Positions 11,663 to 22,757 are shown, numbered from the stretch's first letter. The stretch: DNA of 64,000 nt from Triglochin maritima (GCA_963682175.1 OY821775.1:37198053-37262052), one strand, 5' to 3'. Numbers and translations are program-made. The notes: generated by a model from the letters alone, not told the origin.

Positions 11663-13053
11663 TGATTGACATCATTTCATGCTCATATTTGTATTTTATA
11701 TCCATTATCTTTCACCTAAACAATGCTATGTCACGAGTTTTATGTTTAGTTTTCAGGAATAAATAGGTTTGAAGAGATGAAACATAAAAGGACCCAAAAG
11801 CTGGGAAAAAGGACTGGATTGTGAGATCTGGGGACCAAGATGCAAGGGAGAAGGACCTGAACGCAAGACAGATGGACCTAAGAGCAAAACAGAATACTTC
11901 ACACCATCATGGGGAGTATTTTAGCAATTGGATTCGGGTCGGAGCTCCAACAAACGAAGTAGATGCATCAAAGACCACCAAAAGCATAAAGAAAAGCCCA
12001 GAATAAAACTCAACTGGATCCGGACATTTTGGACCGCCAATTGGCGGTCTGGATTAGTCCAGATCCACCAAGATTTGTCCTGGACTTGTATTAATGTTCG
12101 TTGAGGCTATTTTTGGTGTTGGTTTAGTCCCACATCGGGGGATTGTCCCGAATTAGCTTTTTCCATGCCTATAAATAGAACTCTTCACCTCCTATTGTAA
12201 TGACTCCATATTTTAAGTGGCTATTCTTCCTACTAGAAGTGAGGCCTTGAAGCACACACTAAAGTAGGAGGATGCTACTTTTAATGTGAGTCATTTTATC
12301 AATAAAGTTTTGTGTTTCTTTCATGGTTTGTGTTATGCTTCTTTTATTGTTTGTGCATGTTTTAGTTTAATCGTCTTTTAATTCTAGCTTAGTTTTAATA
12401 TGCTTTCTTTCCATAGTTTAATAATTAGTGTAATGTTTAGTGAGTAGTTCCATCCCCTTTGGGGGGTGGAGCAGATGTACATACATGCATTAGAGAATGG
12501 GATGAATGCTTTAATTTCAATGTGTTGATTAAACGTGAATATATGCTTGCTTGTTTAGGATAGAATTTACAACTTGATGAGTTTTGCCAAAATGATTAGA
12601 CACCTCTCATGCTTGTTTAGGTTCTGAAATAAATACCTTGCATATGTAAATGTTAATCAACTATGTTGGTGAATAGAATGATAGGTTTTGCCATAACATT
12701 TAGACACTTCCTATGCTTGATAAACACCACCTTCATGTGCTTAAAGAATGTATTCTACACCCACCTCTTTGCATGTGTGCACTCACTCCACCCCTTAGGG
12801 GTTTTCCCATTTCTGTATTCCAGCATTCTTCCTTTGTTCATAGCTTAGTTATTATTTCATTGTTTGGTTCTTCCTTTCGCATTTCCTACTTCTTAGCGTA
12901 GTATAGAGTAGAGTAGCATAAACATCTTTCTCCCCTATTTTTGCCACTTGATTTCGTACAAGCAAGAGGCTACTCACCTCCCTGAGGACGACCCGTACTT
13001 GCCACCGCTTCATCGCGGCCGTGCACTTGCGGTTTTAAATAAAATGTTCAACA
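11663..13053 (+). mobile_element. Family A solo LTR (inner), TSD ataat
   Basis: A 1391-bp LTR from TGATTGACATCATTTCATGC to GTTCAACA, flanked by perfect ataat at 11658-11662 and 13054-13058. Features in order: the palindrome CCGCCAATTGGCGGTC near 12034, GTCCCACATCG at 12127-12137, TATAAATA at 12170-12177, then U5 with CACCCCTTAGGGG and the terminal module GCACGGCCGCGATGAAGCGG (as its complement). It inserted into an older LTR of its own family. Confidence 0.92.
12127..12177 (+). promoter_or_regulatory. LTR promoter with snRNA-type USE and TATA
   Basis: GTCCCACATCG (12127-12137) is a perfect match to the plant snRNA upstream sequence element RTCCCACATCG. TATAAATA starts 32 bp after it (12170). 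In plant snRNA genes the wider USE-TATA spacing, about four helical turns, goes with RNA polymerase II. The same pair, at the same spacing, occurs at 16266-16316 and, on the minus strand, at 33142-33192. Confidence 0.65.
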
Positions 13054-14007
13054 ATAATCAAATCTCTTTCCCTTTTTTTGACACTTGATTTTGGATAAAC
13101 CAGAGGCTACTCTCCTCCCCGTTGATCGACCATACTTGCCGCATCTTCACTGATGCCATGCACTTGCGGTATTTAAAATGTTTAAACAAAGTCCATTAAG
13201 GTTCTTTTACTATTTTTTTTCTTCTCTTTTTTTTCTTTTTTTCTCTCTCTTTTTCGAAAATTAGGAGTTAAAACAGGTTGATGTCAAATGGTGGACTTCT
13301 TTATTTGTTTGGGTACTGAAACCCTATGATTACTCTCCCTCAAGGGAAAACCAGTGTGCAACCTTACAACCTGATAAGGCTTAAATGCGGTGTACTAGAT
13401 ATCCTAATGCATCATGTTCAAGTCAATTTTGCAAATGCTAAACATACGCAAAACCCACAAAACATTTCAGACACATAAATATTTTGAAAGAAATGGAAAA
13501 TTTAAAGTAGTAGACAAGAAAAAGAAAGCAAGTCACCCAAAGAACATGATATAACAAATATATCAATATAAATTGTAGCACACTATCACGACCCTAACTA
13601 TACAAAACAGAAGAAAACAAAAGAAAAGGAAAAAGATTCGACTAACATAATGCACCCCCACACTTACTTCATGCATTGTTCTCGATGAATGTGGGTATAC
13701 TACTACATGGATTTATGCATGAACAAGAAAAGATCTCACCAACGTCAAGCGCAAATAAGTTATCGTTATGTTGATGGACATAAAAATGAATTCCCCAAAA
13801 CCTGTGAGATACTTAAAAGGGAAATACAAATACGTTAACAAATGGATCCCAAATCCTCAAGGAGAAGAACCCACGACAAGTTTTTTTAATATAACTATGT
13901 ACAAAAAGAAACTCTCATCGTCCTTTGTCAAAGGACAATGAAAGAGAACCTCATAGTGGATCAATGTACCCGAAATGGGAATATGACACCACATTAGGCC
14001 AAAATAA

Positions 14008-14437
14008 TCATGTGTTGCTGCCCCTATCACAAAGCGTACTAGGTATCATGAGAGGTTCAGGAATTAGATGCCAAAGCATCTTATTCAAATCATCAAACTT
14101 AAAGAGCTTGAATAACTTAAGAGTTTGGGAAATTGCGCAATGGAAGAAAAGTCCCCCCCCCCCCCCCCCCCCCCCCCGTTGCAGTGTTAAAATCAAGATC
14201 ATCAATCAAAACTCTCCAACCAACAGGCTGGTGTGTCGGAACAAGGTCAAGAATCTCGTTATGCTTGATCAACACAATAGGTGAACTGAAGGTGAGTCTT
14301 TTACCCAAGATATCCTCCAAAGGCATCCCAATACCCTTATCAGTTCTTATGACGATAGGAGTATCAGGGATCTGCTGCTCCACCAAAGGAGGGTCGTTGA
14401 GGGACACGACATTACGATCATGTGGCTTAAGGGCCAC
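14008..14437 (-). pseudogene. ORF X remnant, copy 1 (unknown retroelement protein)
   Basis: The frame from 14437 begins MALKPHDRNVVSLND and contains LDLVPTHQPVGWRVLIDD, clearly homologous to the ORF at 19892-20518 (MALEPHD; LDLVPTHQPIGWRVWIDD). It is broken at 14153-14177 by a run of 25 C (G on the coding strand), after which similarity resumes out of frame (FPNS corresponds to HISQT). I do not recognise the protein: no zinc knuckle, protease or polymerase motif is visible. The shared conservation between two element copies suggests it was once a translated product. Confidence 0.6.
14153..14177. repeat. 25-base poly-C run
   Basis: An uninterrupted run of 25 C lies inside the ORF X remnant where the sister copy reads only CGGGA (near 20310). 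A run of 20 G occurs in the LINE at 28158-28177. Confidence 0.9.
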
Positions 14438-14470
14438 ATGACAAAAAGATAAGACAATCCTATGCCAACT

Positions 14471-15780
14471 CTGTAGGATTTCGTGTCCCTATGTATGTAT
14501 ATATTTAAAAACTTTAATACAACATACAAGATCGTTTTCATATTTTCAAGAATTTCTATGTACATAGTTTTGTGATTATTCTAATAACATGCAATCTTAC
14601 ATTTATTAAAATAAATCACAAAGGTAGAATCATACCTAAAGGTTCTCTAAAACCTTCTTGAAGATTCGAAGTCACGTTGCCCATTGAATCGTCCACGGAT
14701 TTGACTCCGAGTGTTCACCAAACTCTAAACAAGATTAGAGAGAAAGGAGCTAGCCAATGAATCTCTAACAAGGTTTAGAATCTAACTAATAACCCCTCAT
14801 TTAGCTCCTGAGATTCTTATCTCTAAAACTTAAATTTACTAAGAGATTTTCGTGGTGATTAGGGAGACATTAATGAGAGAAAGAATTTTTGCATTAGTTG
14901 TTAAACAAGTAGAAGTAGGGGTCCTTTTATAGTCTCCCAAAACATCCTTATCAAGAGCTATTATTTAGCCATGATCTCTTGCTTATTCTCTCCTAAAATT
15001 AATCTCCAATATCCACATAATCACCCACAAAAAAATGTTTTAATTAAATCTGGAATTAATCCACCCATGATCTAATTAATCTCTTAATAATTCAGGAAGA
15101 ATCGTTCTTGTTCGGTAAACCGAGTATTATTCGGTCAACCGAACCATTCGGTTATAACACGTGTTCGGTGCACCGTGGGCTAGACGGTCGACCGAATCCG
15201 TATGAGAAAAATTCCCAGGAAGAATTCGGACTAACCACGTCTTTTAGTTGGTCTACCGTTGACTCACCAAAATCGCTCCTGGGACATAGGCATCGGATGA
15301 CCGTGTCACCTTCGGTCTACCGAAAATACTACTTATCGGTTGACCGTTTCCAATCGGTTAACCGAACCCGATTGTCCAGGCACTCTAGACAATCTCGGTC
15401 AATCAATTGCGCTTACCCTTTCCCTATTCGGTTAACCGATCCGAAGATCCCCGGTAGACCGAACCATGAACGGTTCACCGTGTTTGATCCCGATTTTGCC
15501 TTTGTCAAATTTTGGATTTATTTCCAACAAAATTTGATCTTTTGGGGTTTTTAGCAATTCACATCCTATATATATTATCATATGTAATATTAAATTATTA
15601 CACCCCATAATATATACCTCATATGAATTTATTATGATTCTAATTATGTCAATTCTCATGAGATATTGATTTTAATTAATTCACCACATGTGTCCTATTT
15701 TCACATGAAACCCGACACATCATATGAACTTAAAATCAACCTCTTGTTTCCCAGTTTTGTGGTGTGACCTATAGGAGGAT
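14471..15780 (-). mobile_element. Family C LTR (minus), split by an A solo LTR
   Basis: This is the reverse-complement partner of the C LTR at 539-1830 and 6370-6814. It continues at 17344-17664 on the other side of the A solo LTR. Its minus-strand TATA (ttttata on plus) is at 14925-14931. Unlike the first C copy it carries a GGTCGACC-type cluster at 15113-15490. The end near 14471 abuts internal A-family sequence. Confidence 0.6.
15113..15490. repeat. Cluster of GGTCGACC/GGTTAACC motifs (family C)
   Basis: About ten copies such as CGGTCAACCGAA, CGGTCGACCGAA, CGGTTAACCGA and CGGTAGACCGAA occur in 380 bp. The cluster resembles those in family B LTRs but shows more CAACCG and TAACCG variants, which are what CpG deamination of the core would give. 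Confidence 0.8.
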
Positions 15781-17338
15781 TGATTGACATCATTTCATGC
15801 TTATATTTGTACCTTATATCCATTATCTTACACCTAAGCAATGCTACGTGACGGGTTTTATGTTTAGTTTTCAGAAATAAAGAGGTTTGAAGAGAAGAGC
15901 CATGAAAGGACCCAAAAGCAGGAAAAAAGGACCTAATTGTGAGACCTGGGGACCAAGATGCAAGGGAGAAGGACCTGATCGTAAGACAGAAGGACCTAAG
16001 AGCAAAACAGGAAACTCCACACCATTATGAGGAGTATTTTGTCAATTCGATTCGGGTCGGAGCTCCACTAAACACGTTAGATGCATCCAAGACCAAGAAA
16101 CACACCAAGGAAATCCCACCAGAAGATCCAGACAGATCTGAAGTTTATAGGCCGCCAATTGGCGGTCTGGAACCGCCAATTGGCGGTCTGGTTAAGCCCA
16201 AATCAGCCAAGATTCTTCCTGGACTTGTATTATCATGTGTTTAGGCTATTTTTGGTATTGGTTTAGTCCCACATCGGGGGATTGTCCCGGATTAGCTTTT
16301 TCCATGCTTATAAATAGAACTCTTCACCTCCCATTGTATCCATCTCTCTCTTGGTGGCCTCCTTCCCTACTAAGAGTGAAGCCTTGAAGCAAAACTCTAG
16401 TGGAGGAAGGGCTGCTTGTAATCAGAGTGAGTTCCTAATAAAAGTTTTCATTAGTTTGTTAATTCTTGCTTAGTTAAATTTCTTTAATGTTTTTGCTTTG
16501 ATGCTTGTTTTGTTTTATGCTTCTTTAATGTTTCTTGCTTGAGTAGTATAAATTTCATTTCAGTATTATGCTTTCCCTTGCTAATTTAGTTAGTATAATG
16601 AGTAGTGAGTAGTTCCATCCCCATTTGGGGGGTGGAGAAATATGTGATATAATAATGTAGTGTACTAAGTGTGTGTTATTTTTATCCCTTGAGCTTTATA
16701 TGATTTCCATAACCATCTAATGGGTTTTCACTCTTATCTTTGATATGCTAATGCTCTTGAATGAAGCTTAGCTTATGCTTTGATTAGTGGACCTATTCTA
16801 TGGGGAATGATAAAGTTAGGATATGGATGAAGTTAATATTGGAAACACAATTTGTAGTGTATGTACTCTTGTTGCCTTTACCTTAGCTAATGTCTTGTAT
16901 GTTTTAATGATGTAGTGAAATCTTAATTCATGTAGAGGCATAGTAGGGTATAGTCTTTATACTTGAGTTCATGTAGCTTCATTCCAATTATTGCCTTGTA
17001 TGTTTTAATGATGTAGTCTTATCTTAATTCATGTAGAGGCAAAGTTGGATGTAGTTTTATGATTTCATACAATACATGTTGTGATGAGCTTAATGAACAC
17101 ACACACACTCTTTTATGTTCACACTATTTCTCTACCCCCTTTGGGGTTTAGTTTTATAGTTTCTTCTCAATTTAATTTCAGCTTTGTAGTGTAGTTTAGT
17201 GTAATACATCTTTCTCCTTTCTTTTACCTCTCGCCTTCGAACAAACCAAGTGTCGACACACCTCCCAGTGGACGACCCGTATTTGCCACCGCTTCAACGC
17301 GGCCGTGCACTTGCGGTTAAATATAAAACGATCAATCA
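15781..17338 (+). mobile_element. Family A solo LTR, TSD aggat
   Basis: A 1558-bp LTR with a perfect 7-bp terminal inverted repeat (TGATTGA and TCAATCA), flanked by perfect aggat at 15776-15780 and 17339-17343. It contains two adjacent copies of GCCGCCAATTGGCGGTCTGG (near 16150 and 16171), GTCCCACATCG at 16266-16276 and TATAAATA at 16309-16316 (32 bp between them). U5 ends in the CACTTGCGG module. It sits in the family C LTR, whose sequence continues at 17344. Confidence 0.93.
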
Positions 17339-17343
17339 AGGAT

Positions 17344-17664
17344 CTAAGACAAATTGGCTGCAATATTAAACACTTAATATCTCAAACTATAAGTGGTATC
17401 TAGCTACACATTATAGTTACCCAATTAGCATAGATGTCTTTGTTCCACCCGAACCAAAACACGATCCATTTAGTGATGTAAGTGCACCACTTGTGTCCGT
17501 CCCTTGCCTCATGATATTAAGAATATATATAAAGTACAAATATTTCATCTTTGTATTATATTCATTTCTTGATCTCTTTAAGCTAATTATAATCATGTAA
17601 CTTAACTCAAGTTACATTGTGCACATTATAATTATAATCATGTAACTCAAGTTACATTGTGCAC
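17344..17664 (-). mobile_element. Family C LTR (minus), U3 remainder
   Basis: Reverse complement of about 1120-1340; landmarks are the TACACATTATAGTTACCCAA and TGCCTCATGATATTAAGAAT segments. A 40-bp duplication (CATGTAACT, CAAGTTACATTGTGCACA) occurs at about 17596-17665. It is cut on the right by the truncated A-family LTR of the next element. Confidence 0.65.
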
Positions 17665-17934
17665 ATCACTTATTTCACTTCATATGTGCACACACTCCAC
17701 CCCTTAGGGGTTTCTCTTCTTGATTCTCAATCTTTCGTTGCTTTCTTTCGTATTTCTTACTTACTAGTTTAGTTTAGTTAGCTTTAGCATAATCACATAT
17801 TTTCTCCCTTTATTCGCCAATTCATTTATGTCAAACCAGAGGTTACTCACCTCCCTGCAGATCGATGCGTACTTGCCACCTCTTCATCGCGGCCGTGCAC
17901 TTGCGGTAATTAATAAAACGTTTAAACAAGTTGT

Positions 17935-17952
17935 TGGCGCCTTTCCCGGGGA
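17935..17952 (+). other. Primer binding site, tRNA-Asp type
   Basis: TGGCGCCTTTCCCGGGGA matches the tRNA-Asp primer complement TGGCGCCGTTGCCGGGGA at 16 of 18 positions and starts 6 nt after the LTR end. Confidence 0.82.
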
Positions 17953-19068
17953 GGTGTTATGTCCAGACTTTGGTTTGGACGATTCGAGTGGTTTTAATTT
18001 TTTGTTTTTAGTTTGGTTTGTTTCAGGGATTCTCAGGATCAAGGGGAGGCCACTGGAGGAATTAGAGGAAGAAAGCCATCACAGTGACCGCCAATTAGCG
18101 ATCTGCGATCGCCAACTGGCGGCCTGGTGAGCTTAGTTAGCTCCAATATTTGTTCTGGCTGTTTGTTATTCCAGTTTAGTTGTCTGGGAGCTCAATCTTG
18201 CATGTTGTGACTTGTATTTTTCTCCCAGATTAACAATCCATCCCCTTTAATCAACTTGGCCACTAAAATCCAAAGCAAAAGATTAGGCATTCTTGCTAGT
18301 TTAGGTCATGCATCATATACTTGACTTACGCACGTAGTTGTCTTTTATTTTAGCTTTACTTTCAATTGATGAGCGCTGGCGTGAGGTACGCATTTCCTAC
18401 TCTCATTCATGCATTTTGTATGACCATGCATTAGTTAGTAGGAATTGCATCGGGACAAGAGTGAGCTGAGCGTTTGTTTGGAGAGTTGATTGCTAGAATA
18501 AGACTCAAAACGCTACTAATGAGGGGTTGTCCCATACAAGATAAGGTGGGGGATTTCATCACCCTTTCCTTTTCCCCAAAAATCACTCTTAATCAAACCT
18601 TAATTCTAAAAGCAAGTAGACATTGACCCTAAGGATTTCAGATGCACTAGGAGAGTGATTGAGTTGCGACCGTCATTACATGATCGGCGTCGCCTGCCTT
18701 GTCGATAGTAGGAGGTACTGGATCTCCGGATCTGGTATCACTTGTTGGACATTGTGGCCTTCATTGTAGGGAGGTGAGGCGTGTCGAGACTAGTGATCTC
18801 GAAGTTAGGCGTCGTCTAGCCTAAAGACCTATAGCCATAAGTTGTTTGAGCCGTGCTTGCTAGATTAGGCTTGTACCTTCTCCCACTACCCACGCTAGCT
18901 CTAGGGATTCATTCCTTCTCCTTTGAGTCATCTTCTTCTCACCTACTTCTACATTCTAGTCTCCTCCCCTTTACACTCTCTGTTAGCGTTTTATGGTCGA
19001 GTCGAGCACTTTTTGAGAGCTTGGCCTCGTGGTGGTGAGAGTGATCGAGTCGAGAGTTCTTTGGCAAG

Positions 19069-20012
19069 ATGGATGGTTACATGGGCGACCATCCATATTA
19101 TTGTTGGGACCAGGACAATTCTCCTTGGTACTCCAGACCCATGCATTCTGGGGTGCCTCGGACAAACACCCTATATGGTTGGGACGATCTTAATTGTGTG
19201 GCTGAGCAATCTTCAGATTGGGCTGATATGAGAGAGGCACCGACTGCTAGACCACCATCAAGTTATGTCGGATCATATGTTGTTCAACAAACTCAGACAT
19301 TACAAGAACCTTTGCCATCTTTCATCCATGTGGTAGATGACATGAGTGCACCGGTAATTCCAGTACTTGTACCGTGTGACTAGTGCGGGTTGAGTGGTCA
19401 TGTTTTCGGGGAATGTCTTTATGTTGCCCTAGAGCGATGGATTCGTGGGGAGACAACTCTTATTCAAATTCTTATACATCATTTCCACCCCAATATTCTC
19501 CTCCCGAATACCCAGAATTCTACCAACACCCTACTCCGAATCATTGGACTCATTCTCAGCATATCAACACCCAACCCAACAATTTCCCAAATTTTGACTT
19601 GAGCCTCACAGTTGACCCGAGACTTGATTCTTTAGAACAAACCCTCCAAACGTTAATGGAAACCACTCAAAATGTCATGGAGACCACTCAAAATTCCATG
19701 CAAACTATGAAAATGTATGTGAGCCAAATTACACAACAATTAAGTAAACGTGAGGAGGGTGACATTTCTTGTCAAGATGAGTATTTATCTTCTGATATCG
19801 AACCACCACCACATCAACAAATTCAAAGCACAATCTTTCAAAGTCAAACTCCTAGTCAGTCTGAGGGACTTGGGGTTCAATTCACGATCACATGGTGGGG
19901 CATTCGATCCAAATTGAGAATAACATGGACCAGCTTCATTATGAGTCGGCACAAGATTGTGCCTTATCCTTTTGTCTCATGGCCCTTGAGCCACATGATC
20001 TTCATGTTATGA
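19069..20012 (+). pseudogene. Gag-like ORF with zinc knuckle and coiled coil (stop and frameshift)
   Basis: The frame opens MDGYMGDHPYYCWDQ, rich in aromatic and acidic residues as in Athila gag C-terminal parts. It reaches a knuckle CD*CGLSGHVFGEC in which an in-frame TAG (19381-19383) replaces one residue of CX2CX4HX4C. A second frame (19383-20012) continues with PEYPEFYQHPTPNHW and then a heptad-like coiled coil built on repeated METTQN units (about 19650-19720). A frameshift near 19890 leads into ORF X. The knuckle implies nucleic-acid binding. No intact product is expected. Confidence 0.65.
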
Positions 20013-20518
20013 CTCTTAAGGACTCGCATCTGGTGGAGCAAGAGCTCCCTAGTACCCTTAATTCCAAACGACCTGATGAGAGTTTGCCTCTCACTATTGT
20101 TCCTGATCATCTTGGAAATGATGGAACATCAAACAACTACATTGCTAATGAGGGTATTAGGGGTTCCTTGGAGGATACCTTGGGTACGAGACCCACTTTC
20201 TGTTCGTCTGGTGAGTCGTACATGCATAACGAGGTTCTTGACCTCGTTCCCACCCACCAGCCTATTGGTTGGAGAGTTTGGATTGACGATCATAACTTCA
20301 GTACCGCAACGGGAGAAACTCTTCTTCTGTTGCCCCATATTTCCCAAACTCTTGAGAGTATCAAGCTCTTTCAGTTTGATACTTTGAATGAGATGCCTTT
20401 ACGTCTAATTCATGAACCTCTCCTTTCATCTTGTGCTCTTTGTGAGGGCCCCAAACATGAGTATTCTGGCCCCGCTTGGTGTCATGTTACATTTTCAAGT
20501 GCATTGACCCACTTTTGA
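19892..20518 (+). CDS. ORF X, copy 2: unknown retroelement protein segment
   Basis: An uninterrupted frame of 208 codons. Conserved blocks shared with the copy at 14008-14437 are MALEPHD, LVEQ, SLEDTLGTRPTF and LDLVPTHQPIGWRVWIDD followed by F.TATG. The C-terminal part has a leucine-rich TLLLLPHISQTLESIKLFQF and a small cysteine group (SSCALCEG). I do not recognise a family; it is not protease, integrase or reverse transcriptase. It lies in the position of the gag-to-LTR interval in an otherwise pol-less element and was probably fused to the gag-like frame before a frameshift near 19890. Confidence 0.5.
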   Translation: MVGHSIQIENNMDQLHYESAQDCALSFCLMALEPHDLHVMTLKDSHLVEQELPSTLNSKRPDESLPLTIVPDHLGNDGTSNNYIANEGIRGSLEDTLGTRPTFCSSGESYMHNEVLDLVPTHQPIGWRVWIDDHNFSTATGETLLLLPHISQTLESIKLFQFDTLNEMPLRLIHEPLLSSCALCEGPKHEYSGPAWCHVTFSSALTHF

Positions 20519-21152
20519 GGTTCCCGTTTGATGTCCTTTGACAAATAAAGATGTGAACTTATTTTTGTACATCATTATATTCAAATAATAATAATAATAA
20601 ATAAAATAAAAGAAATGAAAAAAAGACTCCATGATCGAGCAATGATTGTTGTGGGCCCCAACCCTTGTGTATTTGGGTACTTTTTTTTTCACATGAGTTT
20701 CTGGTTTTTGATGAGTCTTGCCATATCTTTAGACACTTCTCATGCTGAGCCTAATCTTATGTTAATCAATTAGTAATTGCCGATACGTTGTGTGAATGGA
20801 TTGATAGGTTTTGCCACATCTTTAGACACTTACTATTCAGGAAGACACACACACAACACACGCACATACATGCTCACATGCATCATTCATCACTTATTTC
20901 ACTTCATATGTGCACATACTCCACCCCTTAGGGGTTTCTCTTCTTGATTCTCAATCTTTCGTTGCTTTCTTTCGTATTTCTTACTTACTAGTTTAGTGTA
21001 GTTAGCTTTAGCATAATCACATATTTTCTCCCTTTATTCGCCACTTCATTTCTGACAAACCAGAGGCTACTCACGTACTTGCATATCGACCCGTACTTGC
21101 CAACTCTTTATCGTGGTTGTGCACTTGTTGTAATTAATAAAACGTTTAAACA

Positions 21153-22757
21153 AGAACCAATCCAAAATCTGCCTGACAAGTGGAGGGGTCGCGGCTACGT
21201 GCGAGATTGCCAAGGTGAAGTCGACCTCCTCTAGGAAATGTCCTCCAAACTGATTCTGTGCTCGAAGCGTTGTACCTGACGTCGTACGACGTCACAATCG
21301 TAGACCAGATTGCATGCTCTGGCGTCGGGATGTCAACTGAGATAACCTGAACGTACCCTAACTGACGCAAGACGCGATGAGGTAAATAAGGCTCCAAGAT
21401 GTCCCGATAATGAATAGAGCCCATCAATAAAGTCCTCGGCACAACCGCAACAGGCTCAGGATCGTAAGGCAACCACTCGACCTAAACGTTTACATGTTAA
21501 TAATAATAGTAATAATAATTAAATAAACGTGAATGATATATAGTTTTATACCTGCGATGCAGTCATCTGATCTAGCCTTCTACGAATGGAATGGAGTCAC
21601 CCCTCGCTCCTATCCTCGATCTGGACAACACACATACGCTAACAAGGATGACCCGACTCAATGATTTTCCTCTCCCGATGCGGGCGGATAGGAGGAACGT
21701 ACTCATATATCCAATCATGTAGCAACGTAAGACAACCCGCAATACCAGAACAATCATCATGGCTCAACTGGTGATACAAGTAAGCCAATGTCGCCGACCC
21801 CCATGAGTGCTGACCAATGGTATATGGGTCTCTAGCCTCTAATAAGTCGCGTGGTCTGACTCTGCAACCGCTCTTATCGACAAACAAGATGCATCCGAGC
21901 AGTAAGAATAGGTAGATACTCAACTGCGTATCCTCACTCCGTGATGGTCGTCCCCGTCTGGAAAAGTCGTCAACAACATCGATGCTAACACCACCGCCAC
22001 TCCAAAATGGGATATCCCTCCCAAGACCATCGACGCTCACCCAAAGCAACTCTGATACATAACTCTTCAGCTCAAGCGTCGAGGCCTGAGCACTGACCAT
22101 ACGACCCTCAACAGGAATGCCAGAATCTGAAAGACTTCACGCAACATGATCGCAATCTCTCTCAAAGGGAAGTGGAAAGAGTTGGTGTCAGGCTGCCACC
22201 ACTCCACAAACGTTAAAATCAAAGGCATGTCAAGGTAGGGGAACATGTTGTATGGCATGTGACCCAATCCACTATCAGAAATGGCCCCTGCGATATCATC
22301 GCTCGAAATTGAGCGCCACCCCTGCAATGTAGTACAGGTTCTATGCCAATTATGACACTTTAGAACCTTCTGATCCTCGCCCTCCCAAATGCGTGTGGCG
22401 ATGTGGTCTTCGAAACTCGGAATGACGCTGTCTTCTAAAGGACCACCGGGCATCACACCGGTCATAATCCAAGAATCATCCTCAACCCTCTCCTACTTCT
22501 GAGCATGGGCATCTACAGTGCAAGAACTCGAAACACCGGTCACAAACCTACCCCCTCTACCCGTTCGAATGACCCACTCAATAGAAGAAGAACTACCATG
22601 TCGCCCACGTCCTCTACCGTATTGCTGCCTCGCCTCCATCTGCTGCTCAAACCCATACCGACCCACATCGTCACTCTCCACCTCATCTGAATCCTCCTTA
22701 TCATCGAAAGAATCCTCACGTGTTCGAAGACGACGTAAACTATCCCTCCCCTCCTAA
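21153..22757 (-). pseudogene. Plant mobile domain (PMD / MAIN-like) pseudogene
   Basis: Minus-strand pieces read as a PMD (aminotransferase-like, plant mobile domain) protein. 22067-22465 has DSVIPSFEDHIATRIWEG, LKCHN and VEWWQPDTNSFHFPLREI. 21639-22100 has LFLLLGCILFVDKSG, WGSATLAYLYHQL and IAGCLTLLHDWIYEYVP. 21146-21481 has VEWLPYDPEP, YRDILEPYLPHRVLRQLGYV. A 70-nt intron with GT-AG ends is visible at 21482-21551, and the exon after it starts in frame. Frameshifts near 22095 and 21640 plus an in-frame stop break it. PMD proteins occur both in Mutator-type transposons and as host MAIN/MAIL genes; here a mobile origin is likely from the setting. Confidence 0.8.
21482..21551 (-). other. Predicted intron of the PMD pseudogene
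   Basis: On the minus strand the donor is CAG|GTATAAAAC and the acceptor CGTTTAG|GTCGAG. The intron is AT-rich (about 80%) and joins ...RRRLDQMTASQ to VEWLPYDPE. Confidence 0.65.

Larger units (their letters stand above)
10224..13188 (+). mobile_element. Family A solo LTR (outer), TSD aagtc, split by a second A LTR
   Basis: It starts TGATTGACATCATATCATGC and ends GTTTAAACA, with perfect aagtc at 10219-10223 and 13189-13193. With the nested LTR (11663-13053) and its TSD removed, about 1569 bp remain. The TATA box is at 10743-10750. The upstream element that is a perfect snRNA-type USE in some A copies is decayed here (GTCTCATACCG). It belongs to a subfamily with GTTTAAACA ends. Confidence 0.88.
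13194..14470 (-). mobile_element. Internal region of minus-strand A-family element with ORF X remnant
   Basis: About 13860-14470 is the reverse complement of the region around 19920-20600 in the plus-strand element at 17665-21152. It includes the coding part described as ORF X and the segment after its stop. The remainder (13194-13860) has a pyrimidine-rich tract at 13201-13256 and no clear frame. The left LTR of this element is probably 6815-9856; no matching right LTR is seen because family C sequence abuts at about 14471. Confidence 0.6.
17665..21152 (+). mobile_element. Non-autonomous Athila-like element with ORF X
   Basis: Order: a truncated 5' LTR (17665-17928, family A U5 only), tRNA-Asp PBS (17935-17952), leader with the CCGCCAATTAGCG/CGCCAACTGGCGG motif pair near 18090-18128, broken coding region (19069-20518), and a truncated 3' LTR (about 20690-21152) ending GTTTAAACA. 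No protease, reverse transcriptase or integrase is present. Both LTRs lack U3, so no TSD can be read. The leader at 18300-18500 matches the leader of the element at 3675-6278 (reverse complement of about 5400-5590). Confidence 0.8.

Noticed and set aside
11821..12006. Short frames rich in DQDAREKDL, repeated at 15939-16244 and 33286-33498
   Set aside because: The same U3 segment of family A LTRs upstream of the TATA box. The open frames are short and vary between copies, so they are not supported as genes.
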